Below are positions 1 to 8,305 of a stretch of 61,006 nucleotides of DNA, piece after piece. Where the stretch lies: positions 1-61,006 of the forward strand of contig PLYM01000205.1 in NCBI GenBank assembly GCA_003153375.1, written 5' to 3'. The position numbers and the translations under genes were made by a program. Origin of the DNA: Planctomycetaceae bacterium (GTDB lineage Bacteria > Planctomycetota > Planctomycetia > Pirellulales > PALSA-1355). Position 1 is the stretch's first letter; every line of letters begins with the position of its first letter. The notes under the pieces were generated by a model that was not told the origin of the DNA, did no database searches, and was given only the letters and a program-made list of their open reading frames with translations.

Positions 1-1
1 C

Positions 2-631
2 GACTATCGCTACTTTCCCGATCCCGACCTGGCGCCGGTGCTCACCACGCCGGCAGAAATCGAAGCCACCCGCGCTGCCCTGGGCGAATTGCCCGCGGCC
101 CTGCGGCACCGCCTGGAGACCACGTTCGGCATCAAGCCCTATGACAGCGACGTGATGGTCAGCGCGGGTCGGCCGTTGGTCGACTACTTCGTGCGGCTGG
201 CCGAGTTGTGCGGCGACGGCAAGCTGGCCAGCAATTGGGTGCAGCAGGACGTGATGCGCACCCTGAACGAACAAAAGATCGAAGCCGACCGGTTCGCGCT
301 CACGCCCGAGGGACTTTGCGAATTGCTCAAGGCCATTCAGGAAGGCCAGATCAACACCAGCCGCGCCCGCGAGGTGTTCATCGAGATGGTCCAAACCGGC
401 AAGCGAGCCGGCGAAGTGATGAAAGCCCACGGCATCGAGAAGGTCGACGAGAGCGAGCTGGTCGCCTTGTGCCAGGAGCTGATCGCGGCCAATCCCAAAA
501 TCGTCGAAGACATTCGCGCTGGCAAGCTGCAAGCGGCCGGCAACCTGATCGGCCAGGCCAAGAAAAAAAATCCCAACGTCAATCCCGCCCGCCTGCGCGA
601 GCTGGTGATTGAGCTGGTCGGAAAAATGTAA
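2..631 (+). CDS. gatB: Asp-tRNA(Asn)/Glu-tRNA(Gln) amidotransferase subunit B, C-terminal part
   Basis: GatB is the kinase-like subunit of the GatCAB amidotransferase, which converts Glu-tRNA(Gln) and Asp-tRNA(Asn) to the amidated forms in the cytoplasm. The frame is open from base 2 and the visible protein starts with DYRYFPDPDLAPV, a highly conserved GatB segment near the end of the catalytic domain. The remaining ~190 residues match the helical linker and the YqeY-like tail (KAIQEGQINTSRAREVF, IGQAKKKNPNVNPARLREL) that contacts tRNA. The 5' end lies outside the window. A gene 40 bases downstream runs the same way. The recognisable conserved motifs make the assignment firm. Confidence 0.95.
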   Translation, partial: DYRYFPDPDLAPVLTTPAEIEATRAALGELPAALRHRLETTFGIKPYDSDVMVSAGRPLVDYFVRLAELCGDGKLASNWVQQDVMRTLNEQKIEADRFALTPEGLCELLKAIQEGQINTSRAREVFIEMVQTGKRAGEVMKAHGIEKVDESELVALCQELIAANPKIVEDIRAGKLQAAGNLIGQAKKKNPNVNPARLRELVIELVGKM

Positions 632-670
632 TCGGCCGCTCTCAGAGGGTGCCTCGTTCGCGGTCTAGCC

Positions 671-1456
671 ATGCCTCGCATCATCACGCTGACGACCGAT
701 TTTGGCGTTGGCAGTCCTTATGTGTCGGCCATGCGGGGCGTCATCCTGTCGATCAATCCGGTGGCCACCCTGGTCGACATCACGCATGCCATCGCCCCGC
801 AGAACATCCGCGAGGGGGCCCTGGCGCTGGAGCAGGCGACTCCCTGGTTTCCCCCGGACACGATCCACGTGGCGGTGGTCGATCCGGGCGTGGGCACGGC
901 GCGAAAGATCGTCTACGCCCGCATCGGCGAGCACCACTTTATTGCCCCCGACAACGGGCTATTGAGCCGTTTGGCGCTTCGCACTCGTCCCTCTACAATC
1001 ATAACCGTCACCGAGCCGGAGTTTTGGCTGCCCGCGGTTTCGGCGACGTTTCATGGTCGTGACATAATGGCGCCGCTGGCGGCCCGCTTGAGCCTGGGGC
1101 TCGAACCGTCAAAGCTAGGACCGCCACAGGCGGGGCTCGTCGAGCTCCGGTGGCCGGAGGCTCGCGTGAGTGGAAAAAAAATTGACGGCCTGGTGCAGTC
1201 GATCGATTCGTTCGGCAACCTGATCACCAACATCCCGGCCGACGCGCTGACCAACGTGCCCCGCGGCGAGGATACGGCCGTCGTCTGCGACGAGCACGAA
1301 ACCCGCGGCATTTTCACGGCCTATGGCGAGCAGCCGCCCATGACGCTGATCGCCCTGGTCGGCTCCAGCGGCCATCTGGAGCTAGCCATCGTCGACGACA
1401 GCGCCGCGCTGATGCTGGGCGTGACCGTGGGCACGCCGGTCAAGGTCACGTGGTAG
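671..1456 (+). CDS. SAM hydroxide adenosyltransferase (DUF62 / SAM hydrolase family)
   Basis: This 261-residue protein belongs to the family related to chlorinase/fluorinase enzymes. Characterised bacterial members use water to cleave S-adenosylmethionine into adenosine and methionine. The N-terminus has the family's TTDFG signature (residues 7-11), followed by VVDPGVGT (about 74-81) and APDNGLLS (about 96-103); a C-terminal beta domain contains NLITNI. Family length is typically 250-280 residues. It overlaps the open frame of the next gene, bioA, which also consumes SAM. There is no signal peptide, so it should act in the cytoplasm. The fluorinase-specific halide loop cannot be judged by eye, so hydrolase is the default call. 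Confidence 0.88.
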   Translation: MPRIITLTTDFGVGSPYVSAMRGVILSINPVATLVDITHAIAPQNIREGALALEQATPWFPPDTIHVAVVDPGVGTARKIVYARIGEHHFIAPDNGLLSRLALRTRPSTIITVTEPEFWLPAVSATFHGRDIMAPLAARLSLGLEPSKLGPPQAGLVELRWPEARVSGKKIDGLVQSIDSFGNLITNIPADALTNVPRGEDTAVVCDEHETRGIFTAYGEQPPMTLIALVGSSGHLELAIVDDSAALMLGVTVGTPVKVTW

Positions 1457-1479
1457 ACGACGCGCCGGGAGAGCCTGTC

Positions 1480-2847
1480 ATGCCGCACCGCTCGGCCGAG
1501 CCCTCGCGCGACCAACTGGTCCAATGGGACCGCGAGATCGTCTGGCACGCCTTCACGCAGATGAGCGAGTACGAGCCGCTCATCATCGAGCGCGCCAGCG
1601 GCTGCACGCTGGTCGACATCGACGGCCGCGAATATCTGGACGCCACGAGCAGCGTCTGGTGCAACGTACACGGACATCGCCATCCGCGGCTCGACGCCGC
1701 CCTGCGCGAGCAGCTCGATCGCGTGGCCCACGTCACTTCGCTGGGCTCGTCGAACCCCACTACGATCAAGCTCGCCCGGCGACTGGTCGACATCGCCCCG
1801 CGGGGACTCACGCGGGTCTTCTTTTCCGACGACGGCGCCACGGCTGTCGAAGTGGCCCTGAAAATGGCCCTGCAATACTGGCGGCAGCGCAGCGACCCGC
1901 GGCCGAAAAAGACCACGTACCTGGCGTTGGGCAACGCCTATCACGGCGATACGCTGGGCAGCGTGAGCGTCGGCGGCGTCGAACGCTTTCACGCCATGTT
2001 CCGGCCGCTGCTGTTCGACGTGCTGCGCGCGCCGGCTCCCGACATGTATCGACTGCCGCCCGACGTGACTCGCGAGGGCGCGCTGGCGCATTACCTGGCC
2101 GAGGTCGAACGCATCCTGGCCGCCGAACATGAGCGGATCGCGGCCATCATCGTCGAGCCCTTGCTGCAAGCCGCCGCCGGCATGGTGCTGCATCCCGCCG
2201 GCTTTCTGCGCGAACTGCGCGAGCTGACGCGACGCTACGACGTGCTGCTGATCGCCGACGAGGTGGCGGTCGGTTTCGGCCGCACCGGTACGATGTTTGC
2301 CTGCCAACAAGAAGACGTCACGCCCGACCTGCTCTGCCTGGCCAAGGGACTGACCGGTGGCTACATGCCCGTGGCGGCCACCTTGGCCACCGACGCGATC
2401 TGGCAAGCGTTCCTGGGTACCTACGCGGAGTCAAAAACGTTCTTCCACGGCCACACTTATGGCGGCAATCCCCTGGGCTGCGCCGTGGCCCTGGCCACGC
2501 TCGAAGTTTTCGACGAGGAACGCACTCTCGAAAAGCTGCCGGCCAAAATCGCCCGCCTGGCCGAACACCTGGCCCGTATCGCCCGCAATCCGCACGTCGG
2601 CGACGTCCGCCAATGCGGCCTGATCGGCGCCGTGGAACTCGTCCGCGACCGCGCGACCCGCGAGCCCTATCCTTGGGAAGAAAAACGCGGCTTGGCCGTC
2701 TGCGACTGGGCCCGCACCCAAGGCGTCCTCCTCCGCCCCCTGGGCAACGTGCTGGTCATCATGCCCCCGCTCTCCGTCACCGACGAAGAACTGGACCACA
2801 TCGCCCGCGCCGTCGAAGGCGGAATTCAAGCGACGCTGGAGGCGTAA
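1480..2847 (+). CDS. bioA: Adenosylmethionine-8-amino-7-oxononanoate aminotransferase
   Basis: BioA is the PLP-dependent step of biotin synthesis that converts KAPA to DAPA with SAM as amino donor. The protein is a class III aminotransferase of 455 residues. It has the BioA-type start (WDREIVWHAFTQM), SVWCNVHGHRHP, the glycine-rich FFSDDGATAVEVALKMALQYW, the PLP-ring aspartate in IADEVAVGFGRTG (D260) and the Schiff-base lysine in CLAKGLTGGYMP (K289). I chose ATG at 1480. A GTG at 1450 in the same frame would overlap the preceding gene by 7 bases and is also possible. The close packing with a SAM-cleaving enzyme suggests co-transcription. No other biotin gene is in the window. Confidence 0.93.
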   Translation: MPHRSAEPSRDQLVQWDREIVWHAFTQMSEYEPLIIERASGCTLVDIDGREYLDATSSVWCNVHGHRHPRLDAALREQLDRVAHVTSLGSSNPTTIKLARRLVDIAPRGLTRVFFSDDGATAVEVALKMALQYWRQRSDPRPKKTTYLALGNAYHGDTLGSVSVGGVERFHAMFRPLLFDVLRAPAPDMYRLPPDVTREGALAHYLAEVERILAAEHERIAAIIVEPLLQAAAGMVLHPAGFLRELRELTRRYDVLLIADEVAVGFGRTGTMFACQQEDVTPDLLCLAKGLTGGYMPVAATLATDAIWQAFLGTYAESKTFFHGHTYGGNPLGCAVALATLEVFDEERTLEKLPAKIARLAEHLARIARNPHVGDVRQCGLIGAVELVRDRATREPYPWEEKRGLAVCDWARTQGVLLRPLGNVLVIMPPLSVTDEELDHIARAVEGGIQATLEA

Positions 2848-2864
2848 CGCCGCCTATCCGGCGT
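2847..2864 (+). other. Hairpin directly after bioA
   Basis: The stem ACGCCG/CGGCGT is 6 bp with a 6-base loop and starts at the last base of the stop codon. No T-run follows, so it is not a classical intrinsic terminator. It could protect the mRNA 3' end or pause transcription. Confidence 0.3.
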
Positions 2865-2946
2865 CACGACTGCGCACTCGCCCCGAGTTGCCGTCACGGG
2901 CGGCGCGCCTTCGTTTGTGGGCCAACGGTCCAGCCAGCCTCAGCCC

Positions 2947-3007
2947 AGGGCATTGCCCTCGTGGCTGGTCACGGCACCTATCAATTCCTCTCAAGCCCCA
3001 TCGGGGC
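2947..3007. repeat. Two short palindromes upstream of the small membrane protein gene
   Basis: AGGGC-ATT-GCCCT lies at 2947-2959 and GCCCC-ATC-GGGGC at 2995-3007. Each is a 5-bp stem with a 3-base loop. They sit just upstream of a good promoter and could be remnants of an intergenic palindromic repeat or an operator. Only the symmetry is seen. Confidence 0.35.
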
Positions 3008-3010
3008 GAT

Positions 3011-3046
3011 CTGACGCGCTATCCCGCCCGCTATATAATGCGGCTA
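3011..3046 (+). promoter_or_regulatory. Sigma-70-type promoter for the small membrane protein gene
   Basis: CTGACG at 3011-3016 and a perfect TATAAT at 3034-3039 are separated by 17 bases. Transcription would be expected to start near 3046, which is the A of the chosen start codon, so the mRNA may be leaderless. This is one of the clearest promoters in the window. Confidence 0.65.
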
Positions 3047-3567
3047 TGTGGCATGGCTCGGACTTTCAACCGCCGCGGTTCACATTCAGCTTGCGGACCT
3101 TGTTCGTGGCGATCGCACTCCTTGGAGTGGCGATTCTGGCGGCCGACGTCGTGTTGCCTGGCTTCGCATCGAATTGCGGGGGCAACTCGGCAGCACTAAC
3201 AGCATGTGACTCACATCTCTGCGTGCTGAAGGGGTGGTCCCATGCTCATCCTGGCCATGCCTTCGAATACGATAGCGCCGACGCGGAAATCCACAGAGAG
3301 TTATCGAACCTTCCGGGAGCTTTTTGGCTCCACTCGGCAAGAATACTGGCCAAACTAAATGGCGTTCGCATTAACTCCTCCGGGCCAAGGCAAGTGATCG
3401 TCGTCTGTGACAGGGCTTACGACAATGTTCCGCAGCATGCGATTTGGAAGGCTCCGATGACACACGCGGTGGGTTACTCGACGGGTGAGACTGGGTTGAT
3501 TAGTCCCGCCGAATTTGAGGCGTTGGATTTGAGGGGCTTTGCTGACGTGCAGTCGCCAATTCGCTGA
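3046..3567 (+). CDS. Small membrane-anchored hypothetical protein
   Basis: The protein has 173 residues and I do not recognise its family. Its N-terminus (MWHGSDFQPPRFTFSLRTLF, then VAIALLGVAILAADVVLPGF) shows the basic stretch plus single membrane helix common in planctomycete proteins that begin with an FSLRTLF-like motif. The remainder, about 135 residues, looks soluble and has several cysteines (CGGN, CDSHLCV, VVCDRAY) in its first two-thirds. The start was placed at 3046 because a promoter ends immediately upstream; the open frame extends to 2917 but that part reads as random sequence. It is monocistronic, with gaps of about 200 and 310 bases on either side. Confidence 0.65.
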   Translation: MWHGSDFQPPRFTFSLRTLFVAIALLGVAILAADVVLPGFASNCGGNSAALTACDSHLCVLKGWSHAHPGHAFEYDSADAEIHRELSNLPGAFWLHSARILAKLNGVRINSSGPRQVIVVCDRAYDNVPQHAIWKAPMTHAVGYSTGETGLISPAEFEALDLRGFADVQSPIR

Positions 3568-3879
3568 ATTTCCAAGGTCAACGGCGCGTGCTTTGATGCC
3601 GCTCGAGTTCACCCGCACGCCGGGTTCGTGGGCTACAGCCCGCCCCCGCTACCTGTACTTTTTCTCCGCGGGCGGACTATAATCGGGTGTATGCTGCGGG
3701 GAGGGTCGGATTGCTGATTTCCGACGCCCCAGACTCTGTAGATTGCCCTGCTAATTGGGTGCTCGCCTTCGCCCCGCGTTGGGCGGAGCGCTAACTGCCT
3801 GTTGAGCGCGAATGGGCCTCGCGGCCGATTCGTCTCCCCGCCTGGAAATACCGCACCCCTCGTGAGAAACTGAGCTATC
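3568..3879. other. 312-bp intergenic region with a -10 box
   Basis: No convincing gene is present. A perfect TATAAT lies at 3678-3683 on the plus strand, without a good -35 hexamer (the best is TGTACT at 3654-3659). It could drive the lipoprotein and cytochrome assembly genes with a leader of about 190 bases. No riboswitch-like fold was recognised. Confidence 0.5.
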
Positions 3880-4581
3880 ATGATCGACTTTTACCGTGGG
3901 CGGACGGGTTCGTGGTTTGCGGTGGCATCTTGCGCCACGGCCCTGCTGATTTCGGCCGCCGGCTGCGGCAAGACCGAACACATCGCCCACTATCGCGCCC
4001 CCAAGCCGGTGCCGATCGATCCGTTGCCGGAGCCAGACCCGCAAAATCCGCACGCCGGCATTGCCGGAGCGCCGGGCGGTCCGCCGGCCGAAGCCGCCCC
4101 GCCAACGGGCGAGCCGACCGATCGGATGCTGGCCGCCATCGTGCCAGCTGGCGAGAACTTCTGGTTTTTCAAGCTGATGGGAGCGAAGGATCCGGTCGCC
4201 GCTCAGAACGATAACTTTCTGACGCTGATCAAGAGCGTTCACTTCACGGCCGCCGGAGCGCCGCAATGGACGTTGCCCGCGGGCTGGACGGAACAACCGG
4301 CCACGGCGATGCGCTATGCGACGTTTGTGATTTCCGGCGAAGGCAAGCCGCTGGAAGTGACTGTTACGAAATTGCCGGGCACGAGTGGCGTGCTGGCCAA
4401 TGTGAATCGTTGGCGGGGGCAATTGCGATTGCCGCCGATCAGTCAGGAACAATTGTCGAGCGAGGCGACCCAAGTGCCGGTGGACGGGGCGACGGCGACC
4501 TTCGTGAATTTGCTAGGCACCGCGGCTCCCAATTCGATGGGACGCCCGCCCATGATGTCCGGAGGCCGCGATGGCAACTGA
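3880..4581 (+). CDS. Lipoprotein of unknown function, coupled to cytochrome c assembly gene
   Basis: The protein has 233 residues with a lipoprotein signal peptide: a basic start, a hydrophobic core and the lipobox SAAGC with Cys29 as lipidation site. After it comes a proline- and acid-rich linker (residues ~38-75), then a soluble domain of about 150 residues with TLPAGWTEQPATAMRYATFV and SGVLANVNRWRGQLRLPPIS. I do not know a named function. The gene overlaps the start of the ResB/CcsA fusion by 11 bases, and the Shine-Dalgarno of the fusion (GGAGG) lies inside this gene. The two are therefore almost certainly translated together, and the lipoprotein is probably a periplasmic helper or an associated membrane protein. 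Confidence 0.8.
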   Translation: MIDFYRGRTGSWFAVASCATALLISAAGCGKTEHIAHYRAPKPVPIDPLPEPDPQNPHAGIAGAPGGPPAEAAPPTGEPTDRMLAAIVPAGENFWFFKLMGAKDPVAAQNDNFLTLIKSVHFTAAGAPQWTLPAGWTEQPATAMRYATFVISGEGKPLEVTVTKLPGTSGVLANVNRWRGQLRLPPISQEQLSSEATQVPVDGATATFVNLLGTAAPNSMGRPPMMSGGRDGN

Positions 4582-7500
4582 AACGGTCGATTTGTTAACC
4601 ATTCAGGAATCGGACGAGCTTGAGGCCGCCAGCCGCGTGCGGGCGATCTCGGCCAGCTCGACGATCGCGAAGTTCCTGATGCCGTTGGCCTCGTTGCGAC
4701 TGACCGTGGTATTGTTCGCGTTGGCGATCTTCCTGATCTTCGCCGGCACGCTGGCCCAGGCCAACCAGGATATCTGGGAGGTCATGAATCAATACTTTCG
4801 GGCAGTCATCGCTTGGATCGATTTGCAGGTCTTCTTTCCCAAGGCGTTCTTCCCTGGCGATCCGCCGCACGTGCCGGGCAGCTTTCCGTTTCCCGGTGGG
4901 TTTGCAATTGGCACCGCGATGGGCATCAACCTGCTGGCGGCGCACGCGCTGCGCTTCAAGGCCCAGGCGCGCGGGCCGCGGCTCGTGGCCGGGCTGGCCG
5001 TGATTGCGCTGGGCGTGGTGCTCACCTGGATGGTCGTGCTCGGCGGCTCGGGCAAGGAGACCATCGAAGGCGTGGCCTCGTTCGAGTGGTCGATGCTGTG
5101 GAACGTGATGAAGTGGAGCCTGCTGGCCCTGTGGGCCGCGGGAATTTATACGGTCGTCAAGCTCGATCGCAAGCGGCCGGTTGAACGCTGGACGCTGATT
5201 GTCTTCGAGCTGGTGGTGGGCACGGTGCTGTTCTGGATTTTCCTCAACGGCAACGACGCTGCGCTAGGCGATTCGTCGATGCGCATCCTGTGGCAACTGA
5301 TCAAAGGCGGCCTGGCCGGATTGATCCTGCTGGCGGGCTGCGTCCTGGTGTTTCGCAAGCGGGCCGGCATCGTGCTGTTGCACGCCGGCGTGGCGCTGGT
5401 GATGGCCAACGAGCTGGTCGTCTACGGCTTGCACGTCGAAGGCCAGATGCAAATCAAGGAAGGCGAGACGGTCGACTACGTTTACGACATCCGGGCCATC
5501 GAGTTGTCGCTGGTCGACACCTCGGATCCCAAGAGCGATGACGTCGTCGTGGTGCCTGGCACGCTCTTGAAGACGAAAGAATTGATCGACGACGAGCAAT
5601 TGCCTTGCGACGTGCAGACGGTCGAGTATCTGCAAAACTCCTCGCTGCACGACGTGAAGGCCGGCCAGGAGAATCGGGCCACGGCCGGCAGCGGACTGAA
5701 CACAATCGCTGAGTCGCGCCGTGCCGGCACCGGCACCGACGCCGGCGGTTCGGTCGACGTGACGTCGGCCTATGTGAAACTCATCGACAAGAAGAGCCAC
5801 CAGGACATCGGCACCTACCTGGTGAGCGCGGGGCTCAAGCCGCAGAAGGTCGACATCGACGGCAAGAACTACGAGCTGGCGCTGCGGTTCAAGCGGACGT
5901 ATAAGCCCTATGCGATGAAGCTGCACGACGTGCGCTTCGATAAATACTTGGGCACCGAGACGGCCAAGAACTATTCGTCGGACCTGCGTCTGGTCGACGC
6001 CAGCCGCAACGTGGATCGCGACGTGAAGATCTGGATGAACAACCCGCTACGATTCGCCGGCGAAACGTTTTATCAGAGCAGCTACTTCCTCGACGGCAAT
6101 CGCGAAGGCACGATCCTGCAAGTGGTGACCAACACCGGCTGGATGATTCCCTATGTCGCCTGCATGCTGGTGGGCACCGGCATGTTGGCCCAGTTTTCGG
6201 TCACGCTGCTGCGGTTCTTGAAGCGCCGCGGCGCCGCCGAAGCCAGCGAGATCAAACCGATCAGCCGCAAGAAGCTGGCCCGCGCGGCCTCGCGCGTGCA
6301 GGGTGGCCGCCTGTCCGGATGGTATTTTCCCGGCGCGGTCGTGCTGTGCTTCGCGGTTTGGATTGCTTCGATGGCCCGCATGCCGCAAACGCCGATCAAC
6401 GAGATGCAGATCGAGGAATTTGGCCGGCTGCCGGTGGTTTATGAAGGCCGCGTCAAGCCGTTCGACACCATGGCCCGCAACATGCTGCGTTATTTGTCGG
6501 GCAAGCAGACGTTTCTGGACGAGACCGGCAAAGCGCCGAAAAAGGGGCAGCTGGCCATCAAGTGGTTTTTGGACGTCGTGGCCCGGCCCGACAACGCACG
6601 CAAGCACAAGATCTTTCGCATCGAGAACCTGGACGTGCTCGAGACGATGGGGCTGAAGCGTCGTGAGGGATTTCGTTATTCGATCGCCGAGTTCGCTCCG
6701 AAGATCGACGAAATGGAACGACAGGCACGCTCGGCCCTGGAGTTGGAGCCGGGCAAGGCCAGCGTCTATCAGAAGAAGCTGATCGAGCTTTTCAAGAAAT
6801 ATCGCCTGGTCGAGTTGGTCGGTCTGTCGTTCGATCCGCCGCAGTTGCGTCCGGATCATGCCGAGGAAGATCTCAAGATGGCCATGCGACAGTTGGCGGC
6901 CTTGTCGCGCATGCAGGCGCCGTTGGCGGTTCCGCCCGACGCCGTCGACGGTCAGTGGGAAACCTTTACGGCCGCCTGGTTCAATGGACTGAAGGACCAC
7001 GTGCGCGGCTTGCAGCCCAGCCCGGCAATGGTCGACATGACTTCGATGATCGTGGCCTATAGCAAGGACGACGCCAAGACGTTCAACGAGGAATTGGCCA
7101 AGTATCAGGTCTGGCTCGCCGACCACAAACCCGAGGGCTACGACGGCAAGAAAGTTGCGTATGAGGCGTTCTTCAACGTCTTCGAGCCGTTTTATGGTGC
7201 GCTGGTGCTTTATGTGGCGGCCTTTGTGTTGGTCGCGCTGGGCTGGCTCGGTTGGACCAGTACGTTCAATCGCGCGGCGTTCTGGCTGATCGTTCTGGCA
7301 TTGTGCGTGCACACGTTCGCGCTGGTGTCGCGGATTTATATTTCCGGTCGGCCGCCGGTGATCAATCTCTATTCCACGGCGGTGTTCATCGGCTGGGGCG
7401 GCGTGATCCTGGGTCTGATTCTGGAAATGGTCTATCGCCTGGGCATTGGCATCGTGATTGCCTCGGTGACCGGGTTCGTAACGCTGTTAATCGCCAATCT

Positions 7501-8131
7501 GCTAGCCGGCGGCGATTTCTTGTTTTTCACGGGATTGTCGACCGAGACCGACACGCTGGGCGTGTTGCAGGCCGTGCTCGATACGCAGTTCTGGCTGGCC
7601 ACGCACGTGGTCTGCATCAACCTGGGATATGCCACGACCTATATCGCCGGCTTGTTGGGCGCGTTGTACATCCTGCGCGGCGTGCTCACGCCCAGCCTTT
7701 CATCGGACGTGAGCAAGGACCTGGGCCGTATGATTTATGGCAGCGTCTGTTTTGCCATGTTCTTCAGTTTCGTGGGCACCGTGCTCGGCGGTTTGTGGGC
7801 CGACGATTCGTGGGGACGCTTTTGGGGGTGGGACCCGAAGGAAAACGGCGCGCTGATGATCGTGCTGTGGAACGCCCTGGTGCTGCACGCTCGCTGGGGC
7901 GGCATGGTCAAGGAACGGGGCATGGCGGCGCTGGTCGTCATCGGCAACGTCGTGACCAGCTGGTCCTATTTCGGCGTCAACGAGCTGGGCGTCGGCTTGC
8001 ACTCCTATGGCTTTACCGAAGGCGTGCTGCTGGCCCTGGGAATTTTCTCACTCAGCCAATTTGCGATCGTGGCGTTGGCCGCGATGCCCAAGCACCTGTG
8101 GTGGAGTTTCCGCGCCACGCCAGCGGCATGA
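4571..8131 (+). CDS. ResB-CcsA fusion, system II cytochrome c biogenesis protein
   Basis: System II (Ccs) machinery carries haem across the membrane and attaches it to CxxCH apocytochromes. This 1186-residue protein joins a ResB-like N-terminal half (first helix SLRLTVVLFALAIFLIFAGT, large periplasmic domain ~290-500 with NNPLRFAGETFYQSSYF) to a CcsA-like C-terminal half. The second half carries the tryptophan-rich haem-handling signature WGRFWGWDPKEN (residues ~1078-1089) and is multi-spanning. A soluble insert of ~250 residues (about 610-860) separates the halves. Fused ResB-CcsA proteins are known in several phyla, including epsilonproteobacteria. Start ATG 4571 has GGAGG five bases upstream. 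The need for c-type cytochromes fits the CxxCH protein encoded at 22.9 kb. Confidence 0.92.
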   Translation: MATETVDLLTIQESDELEAASRVRAISASSTIAKFLMPLASLRLTVVLFALAIFLIFAGTLAQANQDIWEVMNQYFRAVIAWIDLQVFFPKAFFPGDPPHVPGSFPFPGGFAIGTAMGINLLAAHALRFKAQARGPRLVAGLAVIALGVVLTWMVVLGGSGKETIEGVASFEWSMLWNVMKWSLLALWAAGIYTVVKLDRKRPVERWTLIVFELVVGTVLFWIFLNGNDAALGDSSMRILWQLIKGGLAGLILLAGCVLVFRKRAGIVLLHAGVALVMANELVVYGLHVEGQMQIKEGETVDYVYDIRAIELSLVDTSDPKSDDVVVVPGTLLKTKELIDDEQLPCDVQTVEYLQNSSLHDVKAGQENRATAGSGLNTIAESRRAGTGTDAGGSVDVTSAYVKLIDKKSHQDIGTYLVSAGLKPQKVDIDGKNYELALRFKRTYKPYAMKLHDVRFDKYLGTETAKNYSSDLRLVDASRNVDRDVKIWMNNPLRFAGETFYQSSYFLDGNREGTILQVVTNTGWMIPYVACMLVGTGMLAQFSVTLLRFLKRRGAAEASEIKPISRKKLARAASRVQGGRLSGWYFPGAVVLCFAVWIASMARMPQTPINEMQIEEFGRLPVVYEGRVKPFDTMARNMLRYLSGKQTFLDETGKAPKKGQLAIKWFLDVVARPDNARKHKIFRIENLDVLETMGLKRREGFRYSIAEFAPKIDEMERQARSALELEPGKASVYQKKLIELFKKYRLVELVGLSFDPPQLRPDHAEEDLKMAMRQLAALSRMQAPLAVPPDAVDGQWETFTAAWFNGLKDHVRGLQPSPAMVDMTSMIVAYSKDDAKTFNEELAKYQVWLADHKPEGYDGKKVAYEAFFNVFEPFYGALVLYVAAFVLVALGWLGWTSTFNRAAFWLIVLALCVHTFALVSRIYISGRPPVINLYSTAVFIGWGGVILGLILEMVYRLGIGIVIASVTGFVTLLIANLLAGGDFLFFTGLSTETDTLGVLQAVLDTQFWLATHVVCINLGYATTYIAGLLGALYILRGVLTPSLSSDVSKDLGRMIYGSVCFAMFFSFVGTVLGGLWADDSWGRFWGWDPKENGALMIVLWNALVLHARWGGMVKERGMAALVVIGNVVTSWSYFGVNELGVGLHSYGFTEGVLLALGIFSLSQFAIVALAAMPKHLWWSFRATPAA

Positions 8132-8178
8132 AGCGAGGTGCTTTTCGCCGTTAATATTGAAGCGGGCCATCATCTCGT

Positions 8179-8255
8179 GTGCCACTGCTGGCTTGTCCAG
8201 CAGTGCTCCGCCCCGTGATGGCACCTTTCACTGCTGGACAAGCCAGCAGTGGCAC
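8179..8255. repeat. Perfect 27-bp inverted repeat between convergent genes
   Basis: The left arm (8179-8205) and the right arm (8229-8255) are exact reverse complements over 27 bases, separated by 23 bases. The arms contain GCCACTGCTGGCTTGTCCAG and its complement. Each arm also carries an internal smaller palindrome (CTGCTGG...CCAGCAG). The element sits between two genes that converge (ends at 8131 and 8306), so it can fold in both transcripts and may serve as a bidirectional terminator. It looks like a REP- or MITE-type dispersed repeat. Confidence 0.85.
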
Positions 8256-8305
8256 CCAAATTGGAACATGCTTGCGAAGCGCTAACATGGCACCGTCGCG
8301 GTTCA

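Noticed and set aside
1321-2406. A 361-codon minus-strand frame opposite bioA
   Set aside because: BioA has all PLP-enzyme motifs in this stretch, so the antisense frame is only a shadow.
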